A DNA stretch of 64,000 nt, taken from assembly GCF_004402695.1 (NCBI RefSeq), contig NZ_SOFL01000043.1:48003-112002 (forward strand), in the 5' to 3' direction. Made by a program: the position numbers and the translations under genes. This DNA is from Cryobacterium adonitolivorans (GTDB lineage Bacteria > Actinomycetota > Actinomycetes > Actinomycetales > Microbacteriaceae). Below the pieces are notes generated by a model that had not been told where the DNA came from, did no database searches, and worked only from the letters and a program-made list of their open reading frames with translations. Positions 56,013-64,000 of this stretch are shown piece after piece. Numbering within the stretch: position 1 is the first letter of the stretch; each line of letters begins with the position of its first letter.

Positions 56013-57130
56013 TTCTGGCCCAGACCCAGCAGCTCGGCGATGGCGACGGTGTCGACGGGCACGATCGTGGGCTTCACGTCGCTTCCGTCCGCGGTGCGAA
56101 GCGCCCACTGCGGGTCCTTCAGACCGTGGCCGGTGACCGTGAGTACCACGGTGGCGCCGGCGGGGATCTGGCCGGCGTCGGCACGTTCGAGCAGGCCGGC
56201 GACGCTGATCGCGGAGGCCGGCTCCACGAAGATGCCCACCTCGGCGGAAAGGATGCGGTAGGCCTCGAGGATCTTCTCGTCGCTGATGGCACCGAAGTAG
56301 CCGTCGCTCACCTCGCGGGCGTTCAAAGCGAGGTCCCACGAGGCCGGGTTGCCGATGCGGATGGCGCTGGCGATGGTCTCCGGGTGCTCGACACGGTGGC
56401 CGAGCACGATCGGGGCACTGCCCGCGGCCTGGAACCCGAACATCCGGGGCAGTTTCGTGGTGGCGCCGCGAGCAAGTTCTTCGCTGTAGCCACGGAAGTA
56501 CGCCGTGTAGTTGCCGGCGTTGCCGACCGGGACGATGTGGATGTCCGGCGCGTCTTCGAGCACCTCGACGACCTCGAACGCGGCGGTCTTCTGGCCCTCG
56601 ATGCGGTCGGGGTTGACCGAGTTGACCAGGTGCACGGGGTAGTTCTTGCTGAGGTCGCGGGCGATGTCGAGGCAGTCGTCGAAGTTGCCCTGCACCTGCA
56701 GCAGCTGCGCGTTGTGCGCGATGGCCTGGCTGAGCTTGCCCATGGCGATCTTGCCCTCCGGCACCAGCACGACGGCCTTGATGCCGGCGTGGGTGGCGTA
56801 GGCGGCCGCCGACGCGGAAGTGTTGCCCGTAGAGGCGCAGATGACGGCCTTGGCACCGTCTTCGACGGCCTTGGAGATGGCCATCGTCATGCCGCGGTCC
56901 TTGAACGACCCGGTGGGGTTCATGCCCTCGTACTTGACCCACACCTTGGCGCCGGTGCGTGCGGACAGCGCCGCGGCGGGGATCAGCGGGGTGCCGCCCT
57001 CGCCGAGCGTGATGATCGGGGTGGCGTCGCTGACGTTCAGTCTGTCGGCATACTCGCGCAGCACACCGCGCCACTGACGGGACTGGGTCTTAACCAACTG
57101 GTGCTGACCGGTCTCTCGTTCGCTGGACAT
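56009..57130 (-). CDS. thrC: Threonine synthase
   Basis: A 373-aa PLP enzyme converting phosphohomoserine to threonine. PLP lysine Lys77 in PTGSFKDRG, the phosphate loop VPVGNAGNYTAY and the ASTGNTSASAAAYA block are present. Start is one base inside the hom stop (TGATG). Short class as in other actinobacteria. Confidence 0.97.
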   Translation of the reverse strand: MSSERETGQHQLVKTQSRQWRGVLREYADRLNVSDATPIITLGEGGTPLIPAAALSARTGAKVWVKYEGMNPTGSFKDRGMTMAISKAVEDGAKAVICASTGNTSASAAAYATHAGIKAVVLVPEGKIAMGKLSQAIAHNAQLLQVQGNFDDCLDIARDLSKNYPVHLVNSVNPDRIEGQKTAAFEVVEVLEDAPDIHIVPVGNAGNYTAYFRGYSEELARGATTKLPRMFGFQAAGSAPIVLGHRVEHPETIASAIRIGNPASWDLALNAREVSDGYFGAISDEKILEAYRILSAEVGIFVEPASAISVAGLLERADAGQIPAGATVVLTVTGHGLKDPQWALRTADGSDVKPTIVPVDTVAIAELLGLGQK

Positions 57131-58467
57131 CAGACTCCTTCAACTCTCAAAACGGATTCGACATTGGTGACGACACTGTTGGCGGCAAGGTCGTTCACGG
57201 TCGCGGCAAGCGCAGCCTCCGTGGCCTCGTGGGTTCCAATGACTAGGGTAGCTGTGCCCGACACGGGCTCGTGACTGGCGGTTCCGGGCTGCTCGAGCGT
57301 CATCGACTGTTCGACCTGCGCGAGCGAGACGTGGTTCTTGCTGAACACCCCGGCGATGGTGGCGAGCACGCCGGGCTCGTCCGTGACCTCGAGGGTCACG
57401 GCGTAGCGTGTGGTGACCTTGCCGATGTCGAGCACCGGCAGGTCGGCGTGGCTGGACGCCGCGTAGCCCGGGCCGCCCATCACGTGGCGGCGGGCGACGG
57501 AGACGAGGTCGCCGAGCACTGCGGAGGCGGTCTGCACTCCCCCGGCGCCTGCGCCGTAGAACATCAGCGGGCCAGCGGCCTCGGCCTCGACGAAGACGGC
57601 GTTGTTGGCGCCGTGCACGGCGGCGAGCGGGTGGCCGCGGTGCACCATGGCCGGGTAGACGCGGGCAGAGACGCCCTGTTCGCCGGTCTCGGGGTCGGTG
57701 AGGCGTTCACAGATGGCGAGCAGCTTCACGACGTAACCGGCCTTCCGCGCCGACTCGATCTGCTGCGGGGTGACCTTGGTGATGCCCTCCCGGTAGACCT
57801 TCTCGAGGGGGACATTGGTGTGGAATGCCAGGCTGGCCAGCAGGGCGGCCTTCTGCGCGGCGTCGTAGCCTTCGATGTCGGCGGTGGGGTCGGCTTCGGC
57901 GTAGCCGAGGTCGGTGGCGGTGGCCAGGGCATCCTCGAGGCTGTCGCCGGCCACATCCATCCGGTCGAGGATGAAGTTGGTGGTTCCGTTCACGATGCCG
58001 AGGATCCGGTTGACGGTGTCGCCGGCGAGGCTGTCGCGGAGCGGCCGCACGATGGGGATGGCGCCGGCCACGGCGGCCTCGTAGTTGAGCTGGGCGCCCA
58101 CCTGGTCGGCGGCTTCGAACAGCTCCGCGCCGTGCTGGGCGAGCAGCGCCTTGTTCGCGGTGACCACGTCGGCGCCGGAGTTGATCGCCTCGAGGATGTA
58201 GCTGCGGGCGGGCTCGATGCCGCCCATCAGCTCGATGACGATGTCTGCGCCGAGAATCAGCGAGTCGGCGTCGGTGGTGAACAGCTCGCGGGGCAGGTCG
58301 ACGGTGCGCGGGGCGTCGAGATCGCGCACCAGGATGCCGACGAGCTCGAGGCTCGCGCCCACCCGGTTGGCGAGCTCGTCGCGGTGCTCAAGCAGCAGGC
58401 GGGCCACCTGGGCACCGACCGAACCACCGCCGAGCAGGGCGACGCGCAGATTGCGGTATTCGATCAT
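57130..58467 (-). CDS. hom: Homoserine dehydrogenase
   Basis: A 445-aa enzyme reducing aspartate semialdehyde to homoserine. The NAD(P) motif LLGGGSVGAQVARLL at the N-terminus, the catalytic Lys region (TANKALLAQHG), GTTNFILDRM and the C-terminal ACT domain (VTDEPGVLATIAGVFSKNHVSL), which mediates threonine feedback. ATGA overlap with lysA. Confidence 0.97.
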   Translation of the reverse strand: MIEYRNLRVALLGGGSVGAQVARLLLEHRDELANRVGASLELVGILVRDLDAPRTVDLPRELFTTDADSLILGADIVIELMGGIEPARSYILEAINSGADVVTANKALLAQHGAELFEAADQVGAQLNYEAAVAGAIPIVRPLRDSLAGDTVNRILGIVNGTTNFILDRMDVAGDSLEDALATATDLGYAEADPTADIEGYDAAQKAALLASLAFHTNVPLEKVYREGITKVTPQQIESARKAGYVVKLLAICERLTDPETGEQGVSARVYPAMVHRGHPLAAVHGANNAVFVEAEAAGPLMFYGAGAGGVQTASAVLGDLVSVARRHVMGGPGYAASSHADLPVLDIGKVTTRYAVTLEVTDEPGVLATIAGVFSKNHVSLAQVEQSMTLEQPGTASHEPVSGTATLVIGTHEATEAALAATVNDLAANSVVTNVESVLRVEGV

Positions 58468-59900
58468 CGGGTTGTTTCCTTCATTTCGTTTGTCGAGCGC
58501 AGTCCGCTGGTCGAGCCTGTCGAGACCCCCACGTCCCTGGCCAGCAGATCCTCGATCGTCTCCCCCCGAACAATCACCCTGGCGGCCCCACCCGCCACGG
58601 CCACGACAGGAGGCCGTCCCACATAGTTGTAGTTACTCGCCAGCGACCAGCAATACGCGCCGGTCGCGGGCACCATTACCAAATCTCCCGGCGCCACATC
58701 GCCGGGCAGGTAGTCGGCGTCCACGACGATGTCGCCGCTTTCGCAGTGCTTGCCGGCGATGCGCACCAACGCGGGCGCAGCATGCGACACCCGGTCGGCC
58801 AGCCGCACGGAGAACTCGGCGCCGTAGAGCGCCGGGCGGGCGTTGTCGCTCATGCCGCCGTCGATGCTCACGTAGAGCCTGGTGTGCTCGCCGATCTGCA
58901 CGGGCTTGATGGTGCCCACTTCATAGAGGGTCACGCCGGCCGGTCCGACGATGACGCGGCCCGGTTCGATGGCGATCACGGGCAGCGGGATGTCGCGGCG
59001 GGCGCATTCAGCGGCGACAATGTCGGCCAGGCCAGCGGCCAGGTCGGCGATCGGGCTGGGGTCGTCGGCGCTCGTGTAGGCGATGCCGAAGCCGCCACCG
59101 AGGTTGAGTTCGGGCACCGGGCCGCTCGTCAGAAGCTCGGCATGCAGGCTGAGCAGGCGCGATGCCGATTCGGCGAAGCCGTCGACGCCGAAGATCTGCG
59201 AGCCGATGTGGCAGTGCAGGCCGAGGAAGTTGAGGCTCGGCCGGGCCCGGATCGCGGCGACCAGGGCCGGGGCGTCTTCGAAGACCACGCCGAACTTCTG
59301 GTCTTCGTGCGAGGTGGCCAGGAACTCGTGGGTGTGCGCGTGCACGCCGCTGTTCACGCGCAGGCGCACGTTCTGCACGACCCCGTGCCGGCCGGCGGCC
59401 TCGGCGACCCGGTCGATCTCGATGGGGCTGTCGATGATGATGGTGCCCACGCCCACGCGGGTGGCGTCGTCGATCTCGGTGCGCGACTTGTTGTTGCCGT
59501 GAAAGCCGATCCGGCCGGGCTCGACGCCGGCGGCCAGGGCCACGGCGAGTTCGCCGCCGCTGCACACGTCGATGTTGAGGCCCGCGTCGACCATCCAGCG
59601 GGCGACCTCGGTGGAAAGGAAGGCCTTGGCGGCGTAGTACACCCGCACCGTGGTGCCGATGCGGGCGAACTCGGTGTCGAACGCGGCGCGTAGCCCGGCG
59701 GCGCGGCTGCGGGCATCTGTCTCGTCGATCACGTAGAGCGGGGTGCCGAATTGGGCCGCGAGCTCGGGGGCGCTGACGCCGCCGATCGTGATGGTACCGG
59801 CGTCGGAGCGCTGCGCGGAGGCCGGCCAGAGGCCGTCGGCGAGCGTGTTGGCATCAGCTGGGGAGCTGAGCCACTCGGGGGCGAGTGGATTATGGGCCAC
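58464..59900 (-). CDS. lysA: Diaminopimelate decarboxylase
   Basis: A 478-aa PLP enzyme that makes lysine from meso-diaminopimelate. PLP lysine in VYYAAKAFLS, HCHIGSQ, the GGGFGIAY glycine loop, EPGR and the C-terminal ATGAYCWSLASNYN (partner-subunit Cys/Tyr). Start choice: GTG 59900 has TGAGG about 9 nt upstream and gives the N-terminus AHNPLAPEW; a longer TTG start at 59924 is possible. The lysA-hom-thrC-thrB order joins the lysine and threonine branches of the aspartate pathway. Confidence 0.95.
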   Translation of the reverse strand: MAHNPLAPEWLSSPADANTLADGLWPASAQRSDAGTITIGGVSAPELAAQFGTPLYVIDETDARSRAAGLRAAFDTEFARIGTTVRVYYAAKAFLSTEVARWMVDAGLNIDVCSGGELAVALAAGVEPGRIGFHGNNKSRTEIDDATRVGVGTIIIDSPIEIDRVAEAAGRHGVVQNVRLRVNSGVHAHTHEFLATSHEDQKFGVVFEDAPALVAAIRARPSLNFLGLHCHIGSQIFGVDGFAESASRLLSLHAELLTSGPVPELNLGGGFGIAYTSADDPSPIADLAAGLADIVAAECARRDIPLPVIAIEPGRVIVGPAGVTLYEVGTIKPVQIGEHTRLYVSIDGGMSDNARPALYGAEFSVRLADRVSHAAPALVRIAGKHCESGDIVVDADYLPGDVAPGDLVMVPATGAYCWSLASNYNYVGRPPVVAVAGGAARVIVRGETIEDLLARDVGVSTGSTSGLRSTNEMKETTR

Positions 59901-60045
59901 GGGTGAAAACCTCACAGGAGTCAAGTGGGTGTCTCACGAAGTGGCGAGCGAACCCGGATTGGTCCCTGAAGCCAGCAAAGAGACGCGCCGAAAGAGGCGC
60001 GGGAATCTACCGGAATTCTAGCGACTGCGAGTTGCGCGCGCCGAA

Positions 60046-60840
60046 TCAAGCGGTGGAACAGCTGCCCAGGGTGGTGAGCGACTGTTCGGTGAGCGTCAAT
60101 GTGCTCGACTCCAGCGTAATGCGTGCGCGCTCGGCTGTGGTCTGCACGTCAGTGAGTGTGACGCCCTGCGGCAGGTATTCGGCCACGCACAGGCTGATCG
60201 GCTGGGTGCCGAGCGCCAGCTCAACGAGTCTGCTCACGTCGAGACTGCCGGCCCCGGAGGTGACCTGCGCGTCGGTGGGGGTGAGCACGAGAGAGTCGGC
60301 GGTGACACTGGGAGTCGCGGTGGCCTGATAGCCGATCGGCAGCCCGAAGACGCTCAGCTCCCCGGTATAGGTGATCTCGTTGGTGCCGAGCTCGAATTCG
60401 GCGTCGCGGGCGGCCGGGTCGGCATCCGCTTCGGCCAGCGCGATCTGCAGCAATGCGTTGAGGGCGGCCTGATCGAGGTCGACGGTGCCATCGACGTGGC
60501 CGATGGGCTGGGTCGTGTCGGTGGGCACGCCGGTGGCGACGACCGAGACGGATGCCGGCACATCGTTGACGGACAGTGCCGGCGCGGTCAGCTCCACCCG
60601 CTCGAAGCTGCCGGTGAGGTACTGCACGATAACCGAGGCACCGCCGATGGCTACGTCGACGTCGCCGGTGACACCCGCGGGCAGGCCGGCGTCGATCTCG
60701 CTCGCGACGCGATTCTGGGCGTAGCCGCGCAGCCCCGCGTCGACGGCGAAGAAGATGCCCACGAGCGCGATCAGCGCGATCAGCGTCACCAGCAGCCCGC
60801 GAGCGGGTCGGCGGCGTTTCGGCAGAGTCGGGCTCGTCAC
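60046..60840 (-). CDS. DUF2993/LmeA-like secreted or anchored protein
   Basis: A 264-aa protein with a basic N-terminus and one membrane segment (LLVTLIALIALVGIFFAVDAG). The rest resembles the LmeA/DUF2993 family, lipid-binding envelope proteins (VELTAPALSVNDVPASVSVVATGVPTD... patterns). In mycobacteria LmeA is involved in mannoglycoconjugate maintenance; its role here is unknown. It lies between argS and lysA, 16 nt after argS, and about 145 bp before lysA. Confidence 0.75.
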   Translation of the reverse strand: MTSPTLPKRRRPARGLLVTLIALIALVGIFFAVDAGLRGYAQNRVASEIDAGLPAGVTGDVDVAIGGASVIVQYLTGSFERVELTAPALSVNDVPASVSVVATGVPTDTTQPIGHVDGTVDLDQAALNALLQIALAEADADPAARDAEFELGTNEITYTGELSVFGLPIGYQATATPSVTADSLVLTPTDAQVTSGAGSLDVSRLVELALGTQPISLCVAEYLPQGVTLTDVQTTAERARITLESSTLTLTEQSLTTLGSCSTA

Positions 60841-60856
60841 GAAAGATCGCTCCGGC

Positions 60857-62533
60857 CTACATGCGCTCCGGCGCCGAGACGCCGAGCAGGCCGAGGCCGT
60901 TGCGGATGACCTGGCCGGTGGCGTCGTTCAGCCACAGCCGGGTGCGGTGCAGGTCGGTCACCGGCTCGTCGCCGAGCGGGATGACCCGGCAGTTGTCGTA
61001 CCAGCGGTGGTAGTAGCCGGCGACCTCTTCGATGTAGCGGGCCACCCGGTGGGGCTCGCGCAGTTCGGCGGCCTGGGCCACCACCCGCGGGTACTCCTGC
61101 AGCACACCGAGCAGGGCGGATTCACTATCGTGGGTGAGCAGTTCGGGGGCGAAGGCGCTATGGGTCACGCCGGAGTCGACGGCGTTGCGGCCGACCGAGC
61201 AGGTGCGGGCGTGTGCGTACTGCACGTAAAACACGGGGTTCTCGTTGGTGCGCTTACCGAGAAGGTCCAGGTCGATGTCCAGCTGCGAGTCGCTCGAGGA
61301 GCGCACCAGCGAGTACCGGCCGGCGTCCACGCCGACAGCGTCGACGAGGTCATCGAGGGTGACGATGGTGCCGGCGCGCTTGGACATCCGCACGGGCTCG
61401 CCGCCCTTGAGCAGGTTGACCATCTGGCCGATGAGGATCTGCAGGTTCACCCCTGGCACGTCGCCGAACGCCTCGACCATGGCCATCATGCGGCCGATGT
61501 AACCGTGGTGGTCCGCGCCGAGCATGATCAGGTTCTGGTCGAAGCCACGCTCGCGCTTGTCGAGGTAGTAGCCCAGGTCGCCCGAGATGTAGGCCGGCTC
61601 ACCGTTCGAGCGGATGATGACCCGGTCGCGGTCGTCGCCGAAGGTGGTGGTGCGCAGCCAGATGGCACCATCCTGTTCGAAGATGTGGCCCTGCTCTCGC
61701 AGACGATCGATGGCGCGGTTGACGGCGCCGGATTCGTGCAGGGAGTCTTCGTGGAAGAACACGTCGAAGTCCACGCCGAAGCCGTGCAGCTTCTCCTTGA
61801 TCTCGGTGAACATGAGGTCCACGCCGATGGAGCGGAAGATCTCCTGTTGATCATCGCGGGGCAGGCTCGCGATGTCGCCCTCGTAGATCTCCACGACCTT
61901 GTCGGCGATGTCGCCGATGTACGCTCCGCCGTAGCCGTCTTCGGGGGTGGGCTCGCCGAGGTAGGCGGCCAGCACGCTGCGGGCGAACCGGTCGATCTGC
62001 GAGCCGTGGTCATTGAAGTAGTACTCGCGGGTCACATCCGCGCCCTCAGCGATCAGCACGCGGGCGAGGCTGTCGCCAACGGCCGCCCAGCGCACGCCAC
62101 CCATGTGGATGGGGCCGGTGGGGTTGGCCGAGACGAACTCGAGGTTGATCTTGATGCCGTCGTACAGGTGGCCGGTGCCATAGACCGGGCCGGCGTTCAC
62201 GATGGTCTGGGCGAGGGCGCCTGCGGCGGATGCCTCGAGACGGATGTTGATGAAGCCGGGGCCGGCGATCTCCACGGAGGCAACCTCTGGCATGGCTTCG
62301 AGGCCGGCGGCGAGCTCGGCGGCCACGGCGCGGGGGTTGGTACCCAGCGGCTTGGCGATCTTCATCGAGACGCTCGACGCCCAGTCACCGTGGTCGCGGT
62401 TGCGCGGGCGCTCCAGCGACATGTCGGCGACGACCAGACCGAGGTCTGCGATCTCCGCCCCCTCGCCACGTCGGCGCTCGACCAGGGAGTTGACGAGGTC
62501 GAGCAGGGATTGGGAGAGTTCGGCAGGGGTCAC
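60857..62533 (-). CDS. argS: Arginyl-tRNA synthetase
   Basis: A 558-aa class-I aminoacyl-tRNA synthetase. The HIGH-type motif is [14 protein letters not shown], the KMSKS-type motif [10 protein letters not shown], and the C-terminal DALR anticodon-binding domain is present. GTG 62533 (protein starting [12 protein letters not shown]) is preferred because a TAAGCT hexamer lies 8 nt upstream; a TTG at 62542 is also open. Divergent from a lipoprotein gene. Confidence 0.96.
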   Translation of the reverse strand: MTPAELSQSLLDLVNSLVERRRGEGAEIADLGLVVADMSLERPRNRDHGDWASSVSMKIAKPLGTNPRAVAAELAAGLEAMPEVASVEIAGPGFINIRLEASAAGALAQTIVNAGPVYGTGHLYDGIKINLEFVSANPTGPIHMGGVRWAAVGDSLARVLIAEGADVTREYYFNDHGSQIDRFARSVLAAYLGEPTPEDGYGGAYIGDIADKVVEIYEGDIASLPRDDQQEIFRSIGVDLMFTEIKEKLHGFGVDFDVFFHEDSLHESGAVNRAIDRLREQGHIFEQDGAIWLRTTTFGDDRDRVIIRSNGEPAYISGDLGYYLDKRERGFDQNLIMLGADHHGYIGRMMAMVEAFGDVPGVNLQILIGQMVNLLKGGEPVRMSKRAGTIVTLDDLVDAVGVDAGRYSLVRSSSDSQLDIDLDLLGKRTNENPVFYVQYAHARTCSVGRNAVDSGVTHSAFAPELLTHDSESALLGVLQEYPRVVAQAAELREPHRVARYIEEVAGYYHRWYDNCRVIPLGDEPVTDLHRTRLWLNDATGQVIRNGLGLLGVSAPERM

Positions 62534-62541
62534 GGCGATCA

Positions 62542-62547
62542 AGCTTA
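62542..62547 (-). promoter_or_regulatory. Putative -10 box of argS
   Basis: Minus-strand TAAGCT, 8 nt before GTG 62533. The 58-bp argS/lipoprotein gap thus holds two divergent leaderless-type promoters. Confidence 0.4.
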
Positions 62548-62579
62548 CCCGGCGTCCCAGCTAGTGGCATCCCAGTTGG

Positions 62580-62585
62580 TAAGGT
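62580..62585 (+). promoter_or_regulatory. Putative -10 box of the lipoprotein gene
   Basis: TAAGGT is followed by 6 nt and GTG 62592. Confidence 0.45.
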
Positions 62586-62591
62586 CAACGC

Positions 62592-63233
62592 GTGACCCAC
62601 TCCAGCTCGTCCTCGTTCGCCACCGGCCGCCGACTGCGCGCCGCATTCGCCCTCACCGGCGCTTCGCTCGCTCTGATCGCCCTGGCTGGATGCGCACCCG
62701 CAGGCGACGCCGAGCCCACCGCCTCGGCCACGGCCAAGCCGTCCGGCGCGGCCACGTCAGAGCCCACTGCCACCGAGGAGCCCACAGCGTCAGCCACCCC
62801 CGAGCCCGTCGCCGAAGGCACCGCCGTCGACAAGACCTGCGACCAGGTCCTCTCGGCGGACGACGTCTACGACCTCAACCCCAATATGGGCGTCGACCCG
62901 GGCTATTCCGCGTCGAGTGACGCGGCTGTCACGGCGACCACCTATAACGGCATCTCCTGCGGCTGGCTCAACCAGTCCAGCGGCGAGGTCATCGAGGTTG
63001 CGCTGGCCATGCCGAATGAGGCGCTCGCCAACACTCTGAAGGATGCGGCCCTGGCCGGCGGCGAGATCGTGCCGACCTACGGCAGCGCCCCCGACGTGGA
63101 GGGCTACTTCACCGCCGACACCGGCACCGCCCAGGTCTTCACTGGGGGGTATTGGGTGGCCGTCACCTCGCCCGACATGATCGAGCCCGGCGACGCCGAG
63201 CGCATCGTGAGCACGGTTCTCGGCAACCTGTAG
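62592..63233 (+). CDS. Predicted lipoprotein
   Basis: A 213-aa protein with a lipoprotein signal peptide: basic N-terminus, hydrophobic stretch and lipobox LALAGC-type (ALAGC, Cys34). An Ala/Thr/Pro/Ser-rich linker (about 36-80) leads to an unrecognised globular domain with two cysteines (KTCDQVL and ISCGWLN) that could form a disulfide; a DUF3558-like substrate-binding fold is a guess only. GTG start. Function unknown. Confidence 0.8.
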   Translation: MTHSSSSSFATGRRLRAAFALTGASLALIALAGCAPAGDAEPTASATAKPSGAATSEPTATEEPTASATPEPVAEGTAVDKTCDQVLSADDVYDLNPNMGVDPGYSASSDAAVTATTYNGISCGWLNQSSGEVIEVALAMPNEALANTLKDAALAGGEIVPTYGSAPDVEGYFTADTGTAQVFTGGYWVAVTSPDMIEPGDAERIVSTVLGNL

Positions 63234-63340
63234 CGCTGCCCTCCAGGACTGCCCCTCCTCCACAGGCCGGTCTTTTACGACCTTTCCACAGCTGGTTTGT
63301 GGGGCCTGGGAGTGTCGGTGGTGGGTGGTTCACTGTCCCG

Positions 63341-64000
63341 ATGGCCACCTCAGCTGCCACACCCGGAGACACCCCAGATGACGCCGCGGACCCCGCGGTG
63401 GATCCCGCGGTGGATCCTGTCGCGGCGGCGATCAGCGCCGTCATCAACCCGCTGATCACCAACGAAAAGGCGCTGGCCGCCTGCTACGCCGAGCGCACCC
63501 GCCTGCTGGCGGAGCTGGACCGCCTCGGCCATGAGCCGCGCATTATCGCGGGCCTGGGCGGTGACCCTGTCGAGTCCGGCCGGAACGATCCCGACACCGG
63601 CGCGCACGGCCCGGCCTGGGACGACGACGAACTCGCCCGCCGGTGCATGGCCGCCGAAGCCGGCGGTGCACTGCGTCTGACAGCCACCACGGCGGGCATC
63701 ATGATCTTCAACGCCGCCCGGTTCACCCGCCAGCTCCCCGCCTTCCACGCGGCGCTCAGCCGCGGCAGCATCACCTGGGGCCACGCCCTGAAGATGCTTG
63801 ATCTCACCGAGGGCGTTCCCGAGGTAATCCTGCCCGCGTTCGAAGCGAAGGTACTGCCCGCCGCGGAGAAGCTCACCTCCACCCAGTTCGCCCGAGTCGC
63901 CGGCCGGATCCTCGAGCGGATGCACCCGGTTCCGCTGCAGGAGCGCGCCGACGCCGGCTTCGCCAAGCGCCGACTGGTGGTGCGGCCCGACGTCGACGGC
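63341..64000 (+). CDS. DUF222 (13E12-type) protein, cut by the window end
   Basis: An open frame from ATG 63341 runs without a stop to the last base (220 codons shown). The sequence has the DUF222 pattern (ARRCMAAEAGGALRLT, ARFTRQLPAFHAALSRGSITWGHALKML, FARVAGRILERM). These proteins, numerous in Microbacteriaceae and mycobacteria, usually carry a C-terminal HNH endonuclease domain, which would lie beyond the window. The N-terminus holds a short Asp/Pro/Ala repeat (DPAVDPAVDP). No clear ribosome site. Confidence 0.8.
   Translation, partial: MATSAATPGDTPDDAADPAVDPAVDPVAAAISAVINPLITNEKALAACYAERTRLLAELDRLGHEPRIIAGLGGDPVESGRNDPDTGAHGPAWDDDELARRCMAAEAGGALRLTATTAGIMIFNAARFTRQLPAFHAALSRGSITWGHALKMLDLTEGVPEVILPAFEAKVLPAAEKLTSTQFARVAGRILERMHPVPLQERADAGFAKRRLVVRPDVDG

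Noticed and set aside
57271..58626. 451-aa plus-strand ORF opposite hom
   Set aside because: Antisense shadow of homoserine dehydrogenase; no motif and no ribosome site.
59901..60045. T-box or lysine riboswitch before lysA
   Set aside because: Only about 145 bp, no T-box motif or recognisable riboswitch core, and no terminator/antiterminator pair was seen.
63290..63340. G-rich stretch before the DUF222 gene as a G-quadruplex promoter element
   Set aside because: The G runs are irregular, with only two or three runs of three or more, and such runs are common in this GC-rich genome.

Overview
This is a GC-rich, gene-dense stretch of an actinobacterial chromosome, most likely from Microbacteriaceae (Cryobacterium or a close relative). 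That placement is inferred from several features: a DUF222 (13E12-type) gene, an F1 epsilon subunit of only 88 aa, a Rho factor with a long N/Q/R/E-rich insert, the argS-lysA-hom-thrC-thrB-rho-prfA gene order, and many apparently leaderless genes. No rRNA, tRNA, CRISPR array, phage or insertion sequence was recognised.

Layout. 0-4.5 kb: truncated asparaginase, PduO-type cobalamin adenosyltransferase, BCCT osmolyte transporter and alanine dehydrogenase. 4.5-22.3 kb (minus strand): a large accessory-looking operon, read in order as FHA protein, PP2C phosphatase, transmembrane Ser/Thr kinase, 1978-aa Ig/FN3 giant, MoxR AAA+ ATPase, DUF58 protein, transglutaminase-like membrane protein, zinc-ribbon/FHA protein and EccC/FtsK-type ATPase. 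22.3-25.8 kb: putrescine-type catabolism (aminobutyraldehyde dehydrogenase, Lrp/AsnC regulator, class-III aminotransferase). 25.8-36.5 kb: AraC regulator, VOC protein, DUF4192, SatP-like acetate transporter, an asymmetric heterodimeric ABC exporter, aldo/keto reductase, ogt-tag DNA repair pair, mdh and yaaA. 36.5-46 kb: the complete F1Fo ATP synthase operon (atpIBEFHAGDC), preceded by a WecA/MraY-type transferase and tsaC. 46-52 kb: HAD pseudogene, prmC, then cysK-cysE, a 2OG-Fe oxygenase and a GNAT gene lying between prmC and prfA. 52-62.5 kb: rho, thrB-thrC-hom-lysA, a DUF2993 protein and argS. 62.5-64 kb: a lipoprotein and the start of a DUF222 protein that runs off the window.

The most interesting locus is the nine-gene phospho-signalling operon. 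It resembles the kinase/FN3/AAA/DUF58/transglutaminase (PFNA) cluster described in bifidobacteria, but has an EccC-like type VII secretion ATPase and two FHA proteins added. Its transglutaminase-like protein lacks two of the three catalytic residues (Ala495 for Cys, Ser536 for His). Genes within the operon are mostly joined by 4-bp start/stop overlaps, which implies tight translational coupling. Kinase, phosphatase and FHA readers form a phospho-relay. The kinase and the giant both place FN3-like or Ig-like modules outside the membrane, so the system probably senses or builds something at the envelope.

Other notable signals are a palindromic repeat found at two convergent gene ends (28.7 and 46.6 kb), one copy of which supplies the prmC stop codon and sits where the HAD gene is truncated. 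There is also a repeated pattern of a TANNNT-like hexamer 6-8 nt before start codons, which suggests widespread leaderless transcription.
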